NCBI GenBank assembly: GCA_021927905.1
Contig: BLLK01000022.1
Coordinates: 1,116,001-1,180,000, forward strand
Source of the DNA: Chaetoceros tenuissimus
Lineage: Eukaryota > Bacillariophyta > Thalassiosirophyceae > Chaetocerotales > Chaetocerotaceae
Direction of reading: 5' to 3'
Length of the DNA stretch: 64,000 nucleotides
In this document: positions 32,326-42,245 of the stretch, piece by piece
Numbering within the stretch: position 1 is the first letter of the stretch
Layout of the letters: each line of letters starts with the position of its first letter
Notes under the pieces: generated by a model
The model's input: only the letters and a program-made list of their open reading frames with translations
Databases searched by the model: none
Told to the model about the DNA's origin: nothing
Translations under genes and position numbers: made by a program

Positions 32326-32925
32326 TTACATCTGTCCAACAATTGGGAGCTCTCCTCCAAGCTGCTCATGAACCATAAGTCCAAGGATTCCCATCATAGC
32401 AGCACGTCCCTGGTTAAGCTCAATAGCACGCTTGGAAAGCTTGGTCTCCTCATCAAAGGAGTCCCATCCGAAGTCAAGGAATCCATTACGGAAGTCACCT
32501 GGGAACTCAGCCTCTCCAGTTACATCCTTCATTACTCCAAGCTCAAGGAATCCTACGAAAAGGATGATCTGGGTAAGTCCAGCTCCTGGGATAGCCTGGA
32601 TTGCTGCATATCCATCTGGGATAGAGTCGAAGGTGGTTCCAGCCTTGTCAATGGTTCCTGGAAGGTGAACTCCAGCACGGGTGATGATGTTTCCAAGGAA
32701 AGCAAGCTGAGCAATACGTCCGTGCTTGATCTCTACGTAACGAAGGCGATCGAATCTCTCTTGGTCAGCATCATCAAGAAGTCCAAGTGGATCGAAGAAT
32801 CCAAGTGGTGGCTGTGCTCCAAGCTCAGACTCGAAAGCGTTAAGAGCAGTGGAGGTCTGAGCAACCTTGGAAGGTGCGAATGCAGCAGCAGATGCGATAA
32901 GGGAAGCGAGGATAGCGGTCTTCAT
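32326..32925 (-). CDS. Fucoxanthin-chlorophyll a/c-binding protein, copy A
   Basis: 199-residue light-harvesting antenna protein, single exon. The signal peptide ends in AAAFAPSK, an ASAFAP-type plastid cleavage site. Helix 1 has ERFDRLRYVEIKHGRIAQLAFLG with the Glu and His/Arg chlorophyll ligands, helix 2 has FVGFLELGVM, and helix 3 has ELNQGRAAMMGILGLMVHE. It lies head-to-head with a second copy at 33651-34250. By eye the two coding sequences differ at only six bases, five of them in codons of the leader. Codon use is strongly biased (CTT, GGA, TTC, GCT), consistent with very high expression. Similarity stops right after the stop codon. Confidence 0.97.
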   Translation of the reverse strand: MKTAILASLIASAAAFAPSKVAQTSTALNAFESELGAQPPLGFFDPLGLLDDADQERFDRLRYVEIKHGRIAQLAFLGNIITRAGVHLPGTIDKAGTTFDSIPDGYAAIQAIPGAGLTQIILFVGFLELGVMKDVTGEAEFPGDFRNGFLDFGWDSFDEETKLSKRAIELNQGRAAMMGILGLMVHEQLGGELPIVGQM

Positions 32926-33650
32926 TGTTGTATATTTATTGGTATTTACTTTTTATGAGGAAGAAAGATTCTTTTTTCTCGGAGTAGACTAAAAAGATGA
33001 AGAATTCAGCAGCAGGCTTCCGATGCTGGTAGAAGTTTAAAAGATACAAAGAACCCGGATATGTAAAGAAAAATGAATTAGTCGTGAGAACATATCGGCT
33101 TTCTCTCCCCCCTCCTTGGAAAGAATTTGCGAAGGAAATCATGATTGTTTTACCTTATTTCTTAAATGAAGATTTAAGTGAAGGGAAGCTAAAGTAAAAA
33201 TGTTGTTTTTAAAAGAAAAGTAACAATCAAGATTCTTGCTTTCTAATGTTGAACTTGTACCATATTTTCTCAATGTAGAAAGAATACTTGTAAAGAGTTT
33301 TGGAAAAATTACAACTGACTTCTTCAGAAGAAATAGTTTTTATTTGAAAAGATTGTTCTGAAAATGCGTGCCTATGGTTAGATCACCAATGGAAATGGTT
33401 ATCTGAATCTACAGGCATGTGAATGTACAAATATTTTCGCCAATATTTTTTCCAAGTTATTACTACTGGTGCAAGTATGATCATAGGGGGGAGAATGGTT
33501 CCAACCAATATACAAGAAATATAACCAGACCCGGAGCCAAAGATACTAACTTGAGGTTGCACAGGTGGTGTCAAAAGAATTCCTCTCTCCAAAAAGCAGA
33601 AAAACTCAATGCTGCCAGAACACCTGCTGCTCACAAAATAAATCTCAACA
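32926..33650. promoter_or_regulatory. Bidirectional FCP promoter region
   Basis: 725 bp between two head-to-head antenna genes. Both genes have AAATAAAT followed by a few bases and CAACA immediately before ATG, so the last 15-20 bases of each leader are alike. The rest is not symmetrical. Light-responsive elements are expected here from the gene type, but I cannot name a specific motif. Confidence 0.6.
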
Positions 33651-34250
33651 ATGAAGACCGCTATCCTCGCTTCCCTTATCGCAGCTGCATCTGCTTTCGC
33701 TCCTTCCAAGGTTGCTCAGACCTCCACTGCTCTTAACGCTTTCGAGTCTGAGCTTGGAGCACAGCCACCACTTGGATTCTTCGATCCACTTGGACTTCTT
33801 GATGATGCTGACCAAGAGAGATTCGACCGCCTTCGTTACGTAGAGATCAAGCACGGACGTATTGCTCAGCTTGCTTTCCTTGGAAACATCATCACCCGTG
33901 CTGGAGTTCACCTTCCAGGAACCATTGACAAGGCTGGAACCACCTTCGACTCTATCCCAGATGGATATGCAGCAATCCAGGCTATCCCAGGAGCTGGACT
34001 TACCCAGATCATCCTTTTCGTAGGATTCCTTGAGCTTGGAGTAATGAAGGATGTAACTGGAGAGGCTGAGTTCCCAGGTGACTTCCGTAATGGATTCCTT
34101 GACTTCGGATGGGACTCCTTTGATGAGGAGACCAAGCTTTCCAAGCGTGCTATTGAGCTTAACCAGGGACGTGCTGCTATGATGGGAATCCTTGGACTTA
34201 TGGTTCATGAGCAGCTTGGAGGAGAGCTCCCAATTGTTGGACAGATGTAA
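33651..34250 (+). CDS. Fucoxanthin-chlorophyll a/c-binding protein, copy B
   Basis: 199 residues, divergent from copy A. The protein differs from copy A only in the leader (ASLIAAASAFAPSK versus ASLIASAAAFAPSK), and the mature proteins look identical. The leader here contains the exact ASAFAP motif. Three membrane helices and chlorophyll ligands are as in copy A. The single base difference I see in the mature region is a synonymous Asp codon. The near identity limited to the coding sequence points to gene conversion or a very recent inverted duplication whose flanks were not included. Confidence 0.97.
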   Translation: MKTAILASLIAAASAFAPSKVAQTSTALNAFESELGAQPPLGFFDPLGLLDDADQERFDRLRYVEIKHGRIAQLAFLGNIITRAGVHLPGTIDKAGTTFDSIPDGYAAIQAIPGAGLTQIILFVGFLELGVMKDVTGEAEFPGDFRNGFLDFGWDSFDEETKLSKRAIELNQGRAAMMGILGLMVHEQLGGELPIVGQM

Positions 34251-34735
34251 GCTGATTTTGTTTGTCCCAACTCTGAAAGCCTACACAGTGCACTGCTGAA
34301 GTCTGATTGGCCGAATCCTAGTGAATCTCTTCCAAGTATATCACTGTAGTGTCCAAGTAGCTTTGTAAAGATGTAAATTTTCATTTTCTGAAACTTAAGA
34401 CCTTCTTTTATATATCATTTTGTGAAAATATCTTCAGTTGCTTCTAGGTATGCACTACATAGGCTTCTTATCATCATTTGGCTCGCCCGAGTACTAAGAT
34501 ACGAGTATGTAGTACCCTTTTCAATAGAGAGCTGTGGGCTTCCCACTTTTTTATTTGCTGTTGCACCAAATTATACTATTTCAGTTATCCTACTGTTACT
34601 GTCGATCTTTGTGCTACTACTCTTACTCCTACGAGAGGTTGACACTATGAACGATGGATGATGGACATGATGTTGTTACCTTCTGTGCTCTCATATTGTT
34701 TTGTGTTTTTATTGTGTGTAAAAGGTTTTCGATAG
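34251..34735. other. Intergenic, FCP copy B 3' end to DUF1499 gene
   Basis: A 79-codon hydrophobic open frame (34422-34661) has no start context or homology I recognise and is probably spurious. No repeats or RNA genes are seen. Confidence 0.5.
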
Positions 34736-35494
34736 ATGGGTAGAGTGAAGATGGAGCAATTCAAAAGTGTCAGTAGAAAGTGGTTCATACTCACATCTTT
34801 GCTATTGATGGCAATGTGTCCTTCATCACTTGCATACAATGTAGGACAGAAACCAACATTTTCTTCATCCAGTTCAGCAAATAGTAGTAGACGTGATTTT
34901 ACAAAACTAGCAACTTCCATTCCCCTCTCATTTCTTCTCACTGGTGGTCCAGAATCATCACGTGCATTTGATAATCGTCTAGATGAGAAATATGCAGATG
35001 TCACGCCGAATACAGGAACTCAACCTACTGACTTGGGAGTTGCCGAGCGTGTCTCACGAACCAAAGGAAGTTACAAAGGTTTAAAGCCATGTTCTACGTC
35101 TCCAAACTGCTGGTGTTCTTCTGCTCCATTTTCTGATAACCCAGCGAGATATCTTGCACCATGGACTGGAAATTCCATCAAAGATGTGAAGAAAGTGATT
35201 GATTCCTATCTAGTTGGTCAAAATGGTATTGATGGTGGTGGATTCAGTATCATAGAATACGATGAAGCAGGACAGTATATATATGTCCAATTTCAGAGCT
35301 ACAAGGCTGGTTATATTGATGACTTTGAATGCTGGTTTAATCCAGCAAGTGGCAAATATGATGTAAGATCTAGTAGTAGAGTAGGTTTGTCTGATTTAGG
35401 TGTGAATGCTAAAAGATTGGAATACATCGGAGGTAGACTTGAAAAGGAATACGGTTGGAAATTGGAACGTAGAAAGAATGGTTCCTTGGTATAA
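34736..35494 (+). CDS. DUF1499 protein, predicted thylakoid lumen
   Basis: 252 residues from ATG 34736; a second ATG at 34751 is equally possible. A hydrophobic signal region (WFILTSLLLMAMCPSSLA) is followed by a Ser-rich stretch and SSRRDFTKLATSIPLSFLL, a twin-arginine plus hydrophobic segment as in lumenal precursors. The mature part has the DUF1499 pattern: LKPCSTSPNCWCSSA, then IYVQFQSYKAGYIDDFECWF, then DVRSSSRVGLSDLGVNAKRLE. DUF1499 proteins are widespread in algal plastids and cyanobacteria with no fixed biochemical role. The targeting route (signal peptide, plastid, Tat) is my inference from the N-terminus. Confidence 0.8.
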   Translation: MGRVKMEQFKSVSRKWFILTSLLLMAMCPSSLAYNVGQKPTFSSSSSANSSRRDFTKLATSIPLSFLLTGGPESSRAFDNRLDEKYADVTPNTGTQPTDLGVAERVSRTKGSYKGLKPCSTSPNCWCSSAPFSDNPARYLAPWTGNSIKDVKKVIDSYLVGQNGIDGGGFSIIEYDEAGQYIYVQFQSYKAGYIDDFECWFNPASGKYDVRSSSRVGLSDLGVNAKRLEYIGGRLEKEYGWKLERRKNGSLV

Positions 35495-35947
35495 GTACAA
35501 TGATGGACTATTGCAGCTAAGATTGTAATGGTATTGAATGATTTTGATGTTTAAAAATGATATTTTTTACAGTTACAACTTCGGCCCAAGTATCACTTTA
35601 GCAACTGAAACTGTTATATTATAATCATGAGTCTACGATAATATGAATACATGATATAGCGCAACTAGAAATGATAAATATGAAGAATTGTTGGAGTAAA
35701 TGCCAATTTTGACTAAAAAGGATTTTTCTGGGAAGTCATTGTAATTTTATTTTTGTAATCTGGACCTTTTTCACCCCCTTTTTTAGAAATGGTTAGCCGA
35801 TTTTTTATCTCTCTCGATAGCCATCTCCCTCATTATTATTTTCATTATTATTTTCATTTCAACAGCGACGCAATAGAAAGATCCAAAGCAAAAGCGACAT
35901 CAGTATACCGATCACGAACTTCACTGAGTTCATATTTGTTCTTCTCT
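35495..35947. other. Intergenic with ATT-rich microsatellite
   Basis: Spacer between the DUF1499 gene and UBA3. It has a short CATTATTATTTT repeat at about 35834-35863. No other structure is seen. Confidence 0.45.
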
Positions 35948-37548
35948 ATGAAACGTTCCTCTCAAGAAATGACCATGGCTGTAGACGCTTCTAGTGAAAG
36001 CAATAAGGTACGAATACTACATTAGGAAAAGAGGTAATTCGAGTCTGATGGAATGGTCTGGATCATTTCAATGATGCAAAGAAATGATTCTGTCACATGA
36101 TGCATCGAAACTATTATTTCAATGCCTTACTCACCATCATTTCTTTTACTACTCTTCTTCTTATACGCAGCATGGAAACACAATGGCAAGCTATCAATGT
36201 CGTGGCTCATTAGCTACGCTCTTATCCCGTCCATCTCCATTCACAAATGAAACGGGTGCTCTACCAATTGGAGAATTCGAACCAAGTGACCTTTCCTCTC
36301 TTTCGAAATTCAAAGTACTTGTCGTCGGAGCTGGAGGACTTGGCTGTGAAATTTTGAAAAATCTGGCCATGTCTGGCATTTCCAACGTTCACGTGATTGA
36401 CTTGGATTCCATTGACATCACCAATCTCAATCGTCAATTCTTATTTCGTCAAAAGGACGTCGGTGGATCAAAAGCGGAGGTAGCTGCTAGATTCATCAAT
36501 GAACGCTGTCCTTGGATGAAGGTTACTCCTCATCATGGTAAGATACAGGATAAAGACTCTAGTTTCTATAAAAGTTTTGACTGTGTCATTAGTGGCTTGG
36601 ATAATATTGAAGCAAGACGGTGGTTGAATGCCACCATTTGTAGTTTTGTAGAGATTGATGAAGATGGCGATCCTGATCCCTCTACAATCATTCCAATCGT
36701 TGTAAGTTTGGAGATAGTTCAAATTGGTTCTTCGAATTACAATGAAACTCACGTTACTCACTCTCATTTTTTAGGATGGTGGAACAGAAGGTTTTGCAGG
36801 TCAGGCGAGAGTCATTTTACCGAGAATTACTTCCTGCTTTGAGTGTAGTTTGGATTCCTTTCCTCCCGCAAAGTCGTTCCCACTTTGTACCGTAGCTGAA
36901 ACTCCTAGAATTCCAGAAGACTGTATAGCCTACGCCTTTATGATTCAATGGCCCAAAGAATTTCCCGATAAGAAGCTTGATACTGATAGTCCACATGATA
37001 TGCAGTGGGTATATCAGCGTGCTCTTGAAAGGTCTCAAAAGTATGACATTGAAGGTGTTACATACACGCTCACTCTAGGAGTTGTAAAGAATATCATTCC
37101 AGCAGTTGCTAGTACCAATGCCATCGTATCAGCTGCGTGTGTCAATGAAGCTGTCAAATTGTTGACGTTCGCATCGCAGACTCTCAATACTTACATGATG
37201 TACCTTGGAAGTGCAGGTGTTTATCAGCACACCTTTGTCTATGAGCAAAAGGAAGATTGTCCAGTTTGTACTGCTACCGTACGTAAAATGACTGTGGCAA
37301 AATCTACTACTTTGAATGAATTGTTGCAAAAATTGAAAGATGGCGATTTGAGATTGAATAGTCCAAGTGCAACTGCTGCAACTAGTGGAAAGACTCTTTA
37401 CATGCAAAAGCCGCCATTTCTGGAAAAAGCTACTCGACCAAACTTGGACAAGCCGCTTTCAGAATTGATTCAAAATGGCGAAGAAGTTACCATCACAGAT
37501 CCAATGTTTCCTGGAACCAGTGTGGGATTAAGTGTCTTCTTTGATTGA
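35948..37548 (+). CDS. NEDD8-activating enzyme E1 catalytic subunit UBA3
   Basis: Proposed exons are 35948-36007, 36171-36701 and 36775-37548, giving 454 residues. The second intron (73 nt) is secure, joining STIIPIV to DGGTEGF. The first (163 nt) is less certain: translation could instead start at ATG 36183 or 36084 in exon 2. Motifs: VLVVGAGGLGCEILKNLA (ATP site), DLDSIDITNLNRQFLFR, GLDNIEARRW, the catalytic Cys in FPLCTVAETPRIPEDC, LTLGVVKNIIPAVASTNAIV, and paired CPVC zinc ligands. The C-terminal ubiquitin-fold domain binds the E2 UBC12. UBA3 works with APPBP1/NAE1 to start neddylation of cullins. Confidence 0.93.
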
Positions 37549-37770
37549 ATAGTTTCTTGTGTATTTCATGGATAGCATTGCATCAATGATAACATCTAGA
37601 AATACAAACATTGAAATATGATCAGATTTACATTACGAAATCATGACAATCACTTGCTTCGGACATACTCTTTGAGTAATATTACAATTAGCTTGGGTTT
37701 CTCTCATGTATGCACACAAGTCATTGTTTTGATTTTATGTACATAGTATAGTTTTGTATGCAAAGGTTAA

Positions 37771-38895
37771 TTAAAGCTCAGGGCATTCAATTCCATTTGC
37801 CTTGTATGATTCGTATACGATTCCAATGTCGCGAGGTCCTCCCATGATAATTGGACACTTGCAGTGGATATCGTCAGGAGTAAGCTCAAGTACTCTTCCT
37901 ACCTTACCCTTGAACAAACCAGTGGAAGCAATTCCTCCGGCTTGTTCGATAATCATAGCCATAGGAATACCTTCGTACAGACAACGAAGCTTTCCCTCCT
38001 TATTCTTGTTATCTGCAGGGTAGATGTAGATTCCTCCATACAAAAGAGTACGGTGAATATCTGCAACCATCGATCCTACATAACGTGCACTATATGGTTT
38101 GTCCCCCTTCTTGAATTCCTGAACAGCGTCTTGGATTGGCTTGTCCCAGTAGTTGTAGTTTCCTTCGTTACATGAGAAAATCTTCTTTCCTCCATCAGCT
38201 GGAAATTGCATGTTCAGACGAGTGTGAACGAATTCTCCAATGGTTGGATCAAGACAGAATCCTTCAACAGATCCTCCACGGAAAGTGAAAACAAGCTCTA
38301 CAGCAGATGAATATGCGCAGTATCCTGCACATACACAGTGTGCTCCAGACTTAAGGAGATCATCTACGGTTCCCTTGGATCCAGGTGCCTTTTCGTAAAC
38401 GGAGAAAATAGTTCCTACGGAAACGTTACAGTCGATATTGGAAGATCCATCAAGAGGGTCAAATGCTACACAGAACTTTCCTGCCTTGTTTTCTGGAACA
38501 AAAATTGGCTCCTCGTTCTCTTCGGAGACGAGTACAGAACAAACACCAGAGTTTACAAGTGCATTGATCATCATGTCATTAGACATGACATCAAGTTTCT
38601 TCTGGTCATCACCAGTTGAGTTTACTTCTCCAGCTAGACCATAAAGCTTTGCAACTCCCGCACGATTTACAGCAGATGTAATGAGCTTGAATGATGTTGC
38701 AAGTGCACTCATAAGGATCACAAGATCCGTATCACGAGTTTTAGTCATTACATAACGACTGAGGGTTGGTGCATCCTAAAAGAAGAAGAAATTAGATTGA
38801 TATCGATCGAAAACGAAACCTTTTTCATACCCACAACCTAGGGCGAAATTCTATCCAAAAGGAAATTCACTTACGACATCGATAGATTCAGACAT
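37771..38895 (-). CDS. Fructose-1,6-bisphosphatase, probably cytosolic
   Basis: Exons 38895-38875 (seven codons, MSESIDV) and 38775-37771 with a 99-nt intron; 341 residues. The second exon opens DAPTLSRYVMTKTRDTDLV, matching the TLTRFV start of FBPases. Conserved parts: LVSEENEEPIFV, the metal site FDPLDGSSNIDCNVSVGTIF, SARYVGSMVADIHRTLLYGGIYIYPAD and LRCLYEGIPMAMIIEQAGG. The N-terminus is short with no signal or transit peptide, so cytosolic gluconeogenesis or sucrose-type metabolism is more likely than the Calvin cycle. The plant plastid redox-loop cysteines are not evident. The tiny first exon is supported by matching splice sites and by the family's N-terminal sequence. Confidence 0.93.
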
Positions 38896-39336
38896 GGTGT
38901 TTTTATTGTATTGGAGTGTTGGATCGCTAAAAAATATGATGAAAGATTCTATTCTTTTCAATCGAGAAAGATGTTGTGCGCACACAAAGTCGATGTGGAA
39001 GACATGAGAACGCTAATGAAGTACGTGTTTCGGTAAAAAGTATGTGTTGCAATCATGACGTCCCCCATGAGTTCTTTTGGAGAGGAGGGGGATCTGGGGC
39101 GCGCCAAAATTATATAGCTATATCCCTAGCCTAAAGTGATATGTCAGCGCCTTCACTTTTCACCAATCATTTCAAACTCCAATATTTTGAATGAATAATG
39201 AATGAATTGATTGATTTTAGACGATTAACATTGTACGAATTAGTTTTTGTGATTTGTACATCAATAGAGTTGCAGGCATAAACGCCCTTTTCAGGTCGAA
39301 AGTTCTTTTTTCATAGGTCAAGGGGTAAATTTCGAT
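38896..39336. other. Divergent promoter region, FBPase / PRORP
   Basis: 441 bp between start codons. It holds a C-run/G-run imperfect stem (about 39062-39095), the GC palindrome GGCGCGCC (39098-39105) and ATATAGCTATAT (39112-39123). Confidence 0.5.
39098..39109 (-). promoter_or_regulatory. E2F-like site
   Basis: Read on the minus strand this is TTTTGGCGCGCC, which contains the E2F consensus TTTSGCGC. It lies about 200 bp upstream of FBPase and about 230 bp upstream of PRORP. Binding is a prediction from motif match only. Confidence 0.35.
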
Positions 39337-42141
39337 ATGATACAACTTTCTTCTTTTCTTAGAAAGAATGCATGTAATAATTGGAAAGTTGGAAGAAAAA
39401 TTGGAAAGAAACATGGACTATTCAAGTATGTAGCGAGCTTTTCAAGTGACATACGGAATAAGAATGCTGAAAATCTTCGTGCTATGAGAAGTGGTCAAAA
39501 ATTGAAGACCAATAAAGATGGTATAGATTACAGATATCGCTCTGGCTCAGCTTCTTCTCTCAAAGAACAATTGAATAAACCAATATCGGAGTATTGGGGC
39601 GAAGATGTCATTTCAGGAGAGAAGAAAAGACAGGCTATGAAAAAAAAGAATAATACAGTAGAAGTGGTTCCGAGTGCTGCAAAGTTTGTGTCTTTTTTCG
39701 ATGAAGTAGATACTAGAATGGAAACATCAAGAAAGAACAGGCTAAGTGATCGTTTTGAGTCTCGGTCGAGTGCAAGTGACAGTACAAGCGCCGCTAAAAA
39801 GAATCCTTTATTTGACTTACTCAACAAAGATTCTAGAGAGGATAAAAGGAAATCAATATTTGATGCTTTTCCACTCAATATAAAAGAACCAAATCCACTC
39901 GCATATGACAAGAAGATGTTCAGACATTATCAACAGGCAATGACTGAAGTATTGGAATCTGATAAGTTCAGACGAGCGCATACAAGGAAGCCAATCAAAG
40001 ATGATATATTGAATCCAATAATTGAGTGGTTGGTGAAGGATGAACAGTCTCTTGAATATAAATATGAAGCTATGGATGATGCTATCTCAAAAGGGATCAA
40101 TATCGATGATACCACACTTACTGGGAATCCCGATAATGATGACATGGGTCGGAAAAAGAAGAAGAAAAGGAGAAGGAAGGCATTACGAGATGAAGTATTT
40201 TGTGAAGGTAGTGAATTTCATAAATTTCATTCTCAACTGATGAAGCAGAGAATTGAGTTCATGGAGTCGACTGGTTTGAGCGCAGAGCAAATGGATATTG
40301 CAGAAAGAGCTATCAATTCACTTGCATCGAATTGTGCAAAATCCTCGAATAGCCTACCGCTCTCAATCGTTTGGGAGAAAATCAAAGAATCAGGATTTAT
40401 ATTATCCAATGATACCTTAAATGTACTTCTATATGTTTCAGGAACTCTAACTCATGGACTATTCTCATCGTCCATTAATAGTGGGTTTTCTTCAAATGGA
40501 AGGAAGAAGCATATGAGTGCTGTGATGTCTATACTTGGAACTGATGAGAAACAATCAGAAGAGCAGGAAGAGGAGAAAGAAAAAGAAATTATCGATTTTC
40601 CTACTGAAGTTGCATATTTCCATGATCTTTTGTACAATCCAACTGAAAAGTCTGTTAGCCTTCGGGTGAAACGTCTTGTCTCCAAGGGAGATGCAGTGGG
40701 AGCTGAAAAACTTTTGGATGCTTTTCCATCTACTGATGAAGCCAGGTTAAGAACATATCTACCAGTACTGAGACTTTATTGTGATCAAGGCAATATAACT
40801 TGTGCTCTGAAGCTTTTTCGACGCATGAGAGACTCTCAATTGGTTTTCCTCGAACCTGAAAATTACGTGCTACTCTTATCCACTCTAGCAGAGAATGGCT
40901 GCTTCAAAACGGACGCCAACCCTATTGATGGCATTGAAGGACTAGGATACAAAAATAATCGAGGGCCTGAACTTTTTGATGAATTGGCAGGTGAAATGGC
41001 AGAGGATGTACTTGAAATTTCAGCTGCTTCTGCAAGAAGACTGTACAATGCCTTAGCAACTGGTCTCGATGGAGAGAACTTTACAAACGAAGTCAAACCT
41101 ATCAATACGCTTGCTGGTGTTTCTACCAATAATGAAGAAGCTGCTGAGAGCGATTTGATTTTAAGCAGGGTTTCTGTTGATAAAAAAACTGCACTCTGTC
41201 CACGTTCCAGTGTTAAGCTGAGATTAATTAAGCTTGAGAAAGATCAGCAACAACAACTACATAAAGGGCTCATGGACTTGTCTGAAAACCAATACGAAGA
41301 ATTTGCACGTCATCATGGAAGGACGATGACTCCTCAAGACAAAAGCTATGCAGCAAATATGTTGTGCGAATTTTCATCGTGGTTAGAGTACGTATCATGC
41401 ATGCATTTATTCTTACAAAAACTTATTTTCACTTTTGAAATACTCATCAATTCTTTTTGCAGTACACGAAAGGGTGAACTATTCACCGCAATAGTTGATG
41501 GAGCAAACGTAGCATATTTTATGCAAAATTTCGCACAGGGCAAATTCAATTATTATCAACTGCAATTCGTAGTTGATGCGTTAGAAAAGAGCAAGGAAAA
41601 TCCATTGGTAATATTGCCATATAAATATTGCAATAATTCATTTGGAATAAAAATGGGAAATAATTTTATACGCCAAGTTTTGTCTCGGGAAGAAAAGGAC
41701 ATTATAAACAATCTAAACAAGAAGGGACAGTTGTATCGAGTACCCTCAAATTGTCTGGATGATTATTATTGGATGGTAGCATCTGTATCTAATCAAACGA
41801 CATCGAGACAGGGTAGAGATCTGGATGTGCCTACAGGAAATAAAGAGGGGAGATGGCCTGGAGCAAGGCCAATGTTGATTACTAACGATCAAATGAGAGA
41901 TCACAAATTAGAGCTTCTGGAGCCTCGCCTCTTTCGACGATGGACAAGCTGTTTTATTGTAAATTATAGCTTCACTGCATTTGTCGATAAGGATAGTTTG
42001 AACAGAGAGATTAGTTTCTCCGCAGCAGATTTCTTCAGCAGAGAAATACAGAGTAACCAATCTTCAAATGGAACAGTTTGGCATTTCCCTGTCAGTGATT
42101 GGGAACTTGATGATAGATTCTGTGTGAAAATACCAAAATAA
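39337..42141 (+). CDS. Protein-only RNase P (PRORP)
   Basis: Endonuclease that removes 5' leaders from tRNA precursors. Exons 39337-41387 and 41463-42141, 909 residues; the 75-nt GT-AG intron is a multiple of three and has no stop, so an unspliced read-through frame also exists. A basic N-terminal leader (MIQLSSFLRKNACNNWK...) suggests mitochondria. About 450 residues of poorly conserved charged sequence precede PPR repeats (VLRLYCDQGNITCALKLFRRM, then ENYVLLLSTLAENG). The NYN metallonuclease domain has AIVDGANVAYFMQNF, SNCLDDYYWMVA and LITNDQMRDHKLELL, supplying the expected catalytic aspartates, and ends HFPV...FCVKIP with the zinc His and Cys. The opposing zinc pair reads CPRS rather than CxxC, so one ligand seems missing. 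Confidence 0.92.
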   Translation: MIQLSSFLRKNACNNWKVGRKIGKKHGLFKYVASFSSDIRNKNAENLRAMRSGQKLKTNKDGIDYRYRSGSASSLKEQLNKPISEYWGEDVISGEKKRQAMKKKNNTVEVVPSAAKFVSFFDEVDTRMETSRKNRLSDRFESRSSASDSTSAAKKNPLFDLLNKDSREDKRKSIFDAFPLNIKEPNPLAYDKKMFRHYQQAMTEVLESDKFRRAHTRKPIKDDILNPIIEWLVKDEQSLEYKYEAMDDAISKGINIDDTTLTGNPDNDDMGRKKKKKRRRKALRDEVFCEGSEFHKFHSQLMKQRIEFMESTGLSAEQMDIAERAINSLASNCAKSSNSLPLSIVWEKIKESGFILSNDTLNVLLYVSGTLTHGLFSSSINSGFSSNGRKKHMSAVMSILGTDEKQSEEQEEEKEKEIIDFPTEVAYFHDLLYNPTEKSVSLRVKRLVSKGDAVGAEKLLDAFPSTDEARLRTYLPVLRLYCDQGNITCALKLFRRMRDSQLVFLEPENYVLLLSTLAENGCFKTDANPIDGIEGLGYKNNRGPELFDELAGEMAEDVLEISAASARRLYNALATGLDGENFTNEVKPINTLAGVSTNNEEAAESDLILSRVSVDKKTALCPRSSVKLRLIKLEKDQQQQLHKGLMDLSENQYEEFARHHGRTMTPQDKSYAANMLCEFSSWLEYVSCMHLFLQKLIFTFEILINSFCSTRKGELFTAIVDGANVAYFMQNFAQGKFNYYQLQFVVDALEKSKENPLVILPYKYCNNSFGIKMGNNFIRQVLSREEKDIINNLNKKGQLYRVPSNCLDDYYWMVASVSNQTTSRQGRDLDVPTGNKEGRWPGARPMLITNDQMRDHKLELLEPRLFRRWTSCFIVNYSFTAFVDKDSLNREISFSAADFFSREIQSNQSSNGTVWHFPVSDWELDDRFCVKIPK

Positions 42142-42245
42142 AATTTTTCAAGACCGAAATAAAATTTTTATTATTACTGTTTCAAAGTTCTGATTGTCTG
42201 CCTTTAAATCCCATACCGATTCTGATGTACCACGCTTATTTTAGT

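Noticed and set aside
33383-33709. Minus-strand frame in the FCP promoter region
   Set aside because: It overlaps the start of FCP copy B and has no protein-like features.
34422-34661. Hydrophobic 79-codon frame downstream of FCP copy B
   Set aside because: The hydrophobicity comes from T-rich DNA; no signal-peptide logic or homology.
3546-39095. C-run/G-run hairpins at 3546-3574, 24707-24739 and 39062-39095 as one repeat family
   Set aside because: The stems look alike, but loop and flanks differ and the third is short; I cannot show common origin without a genome search.
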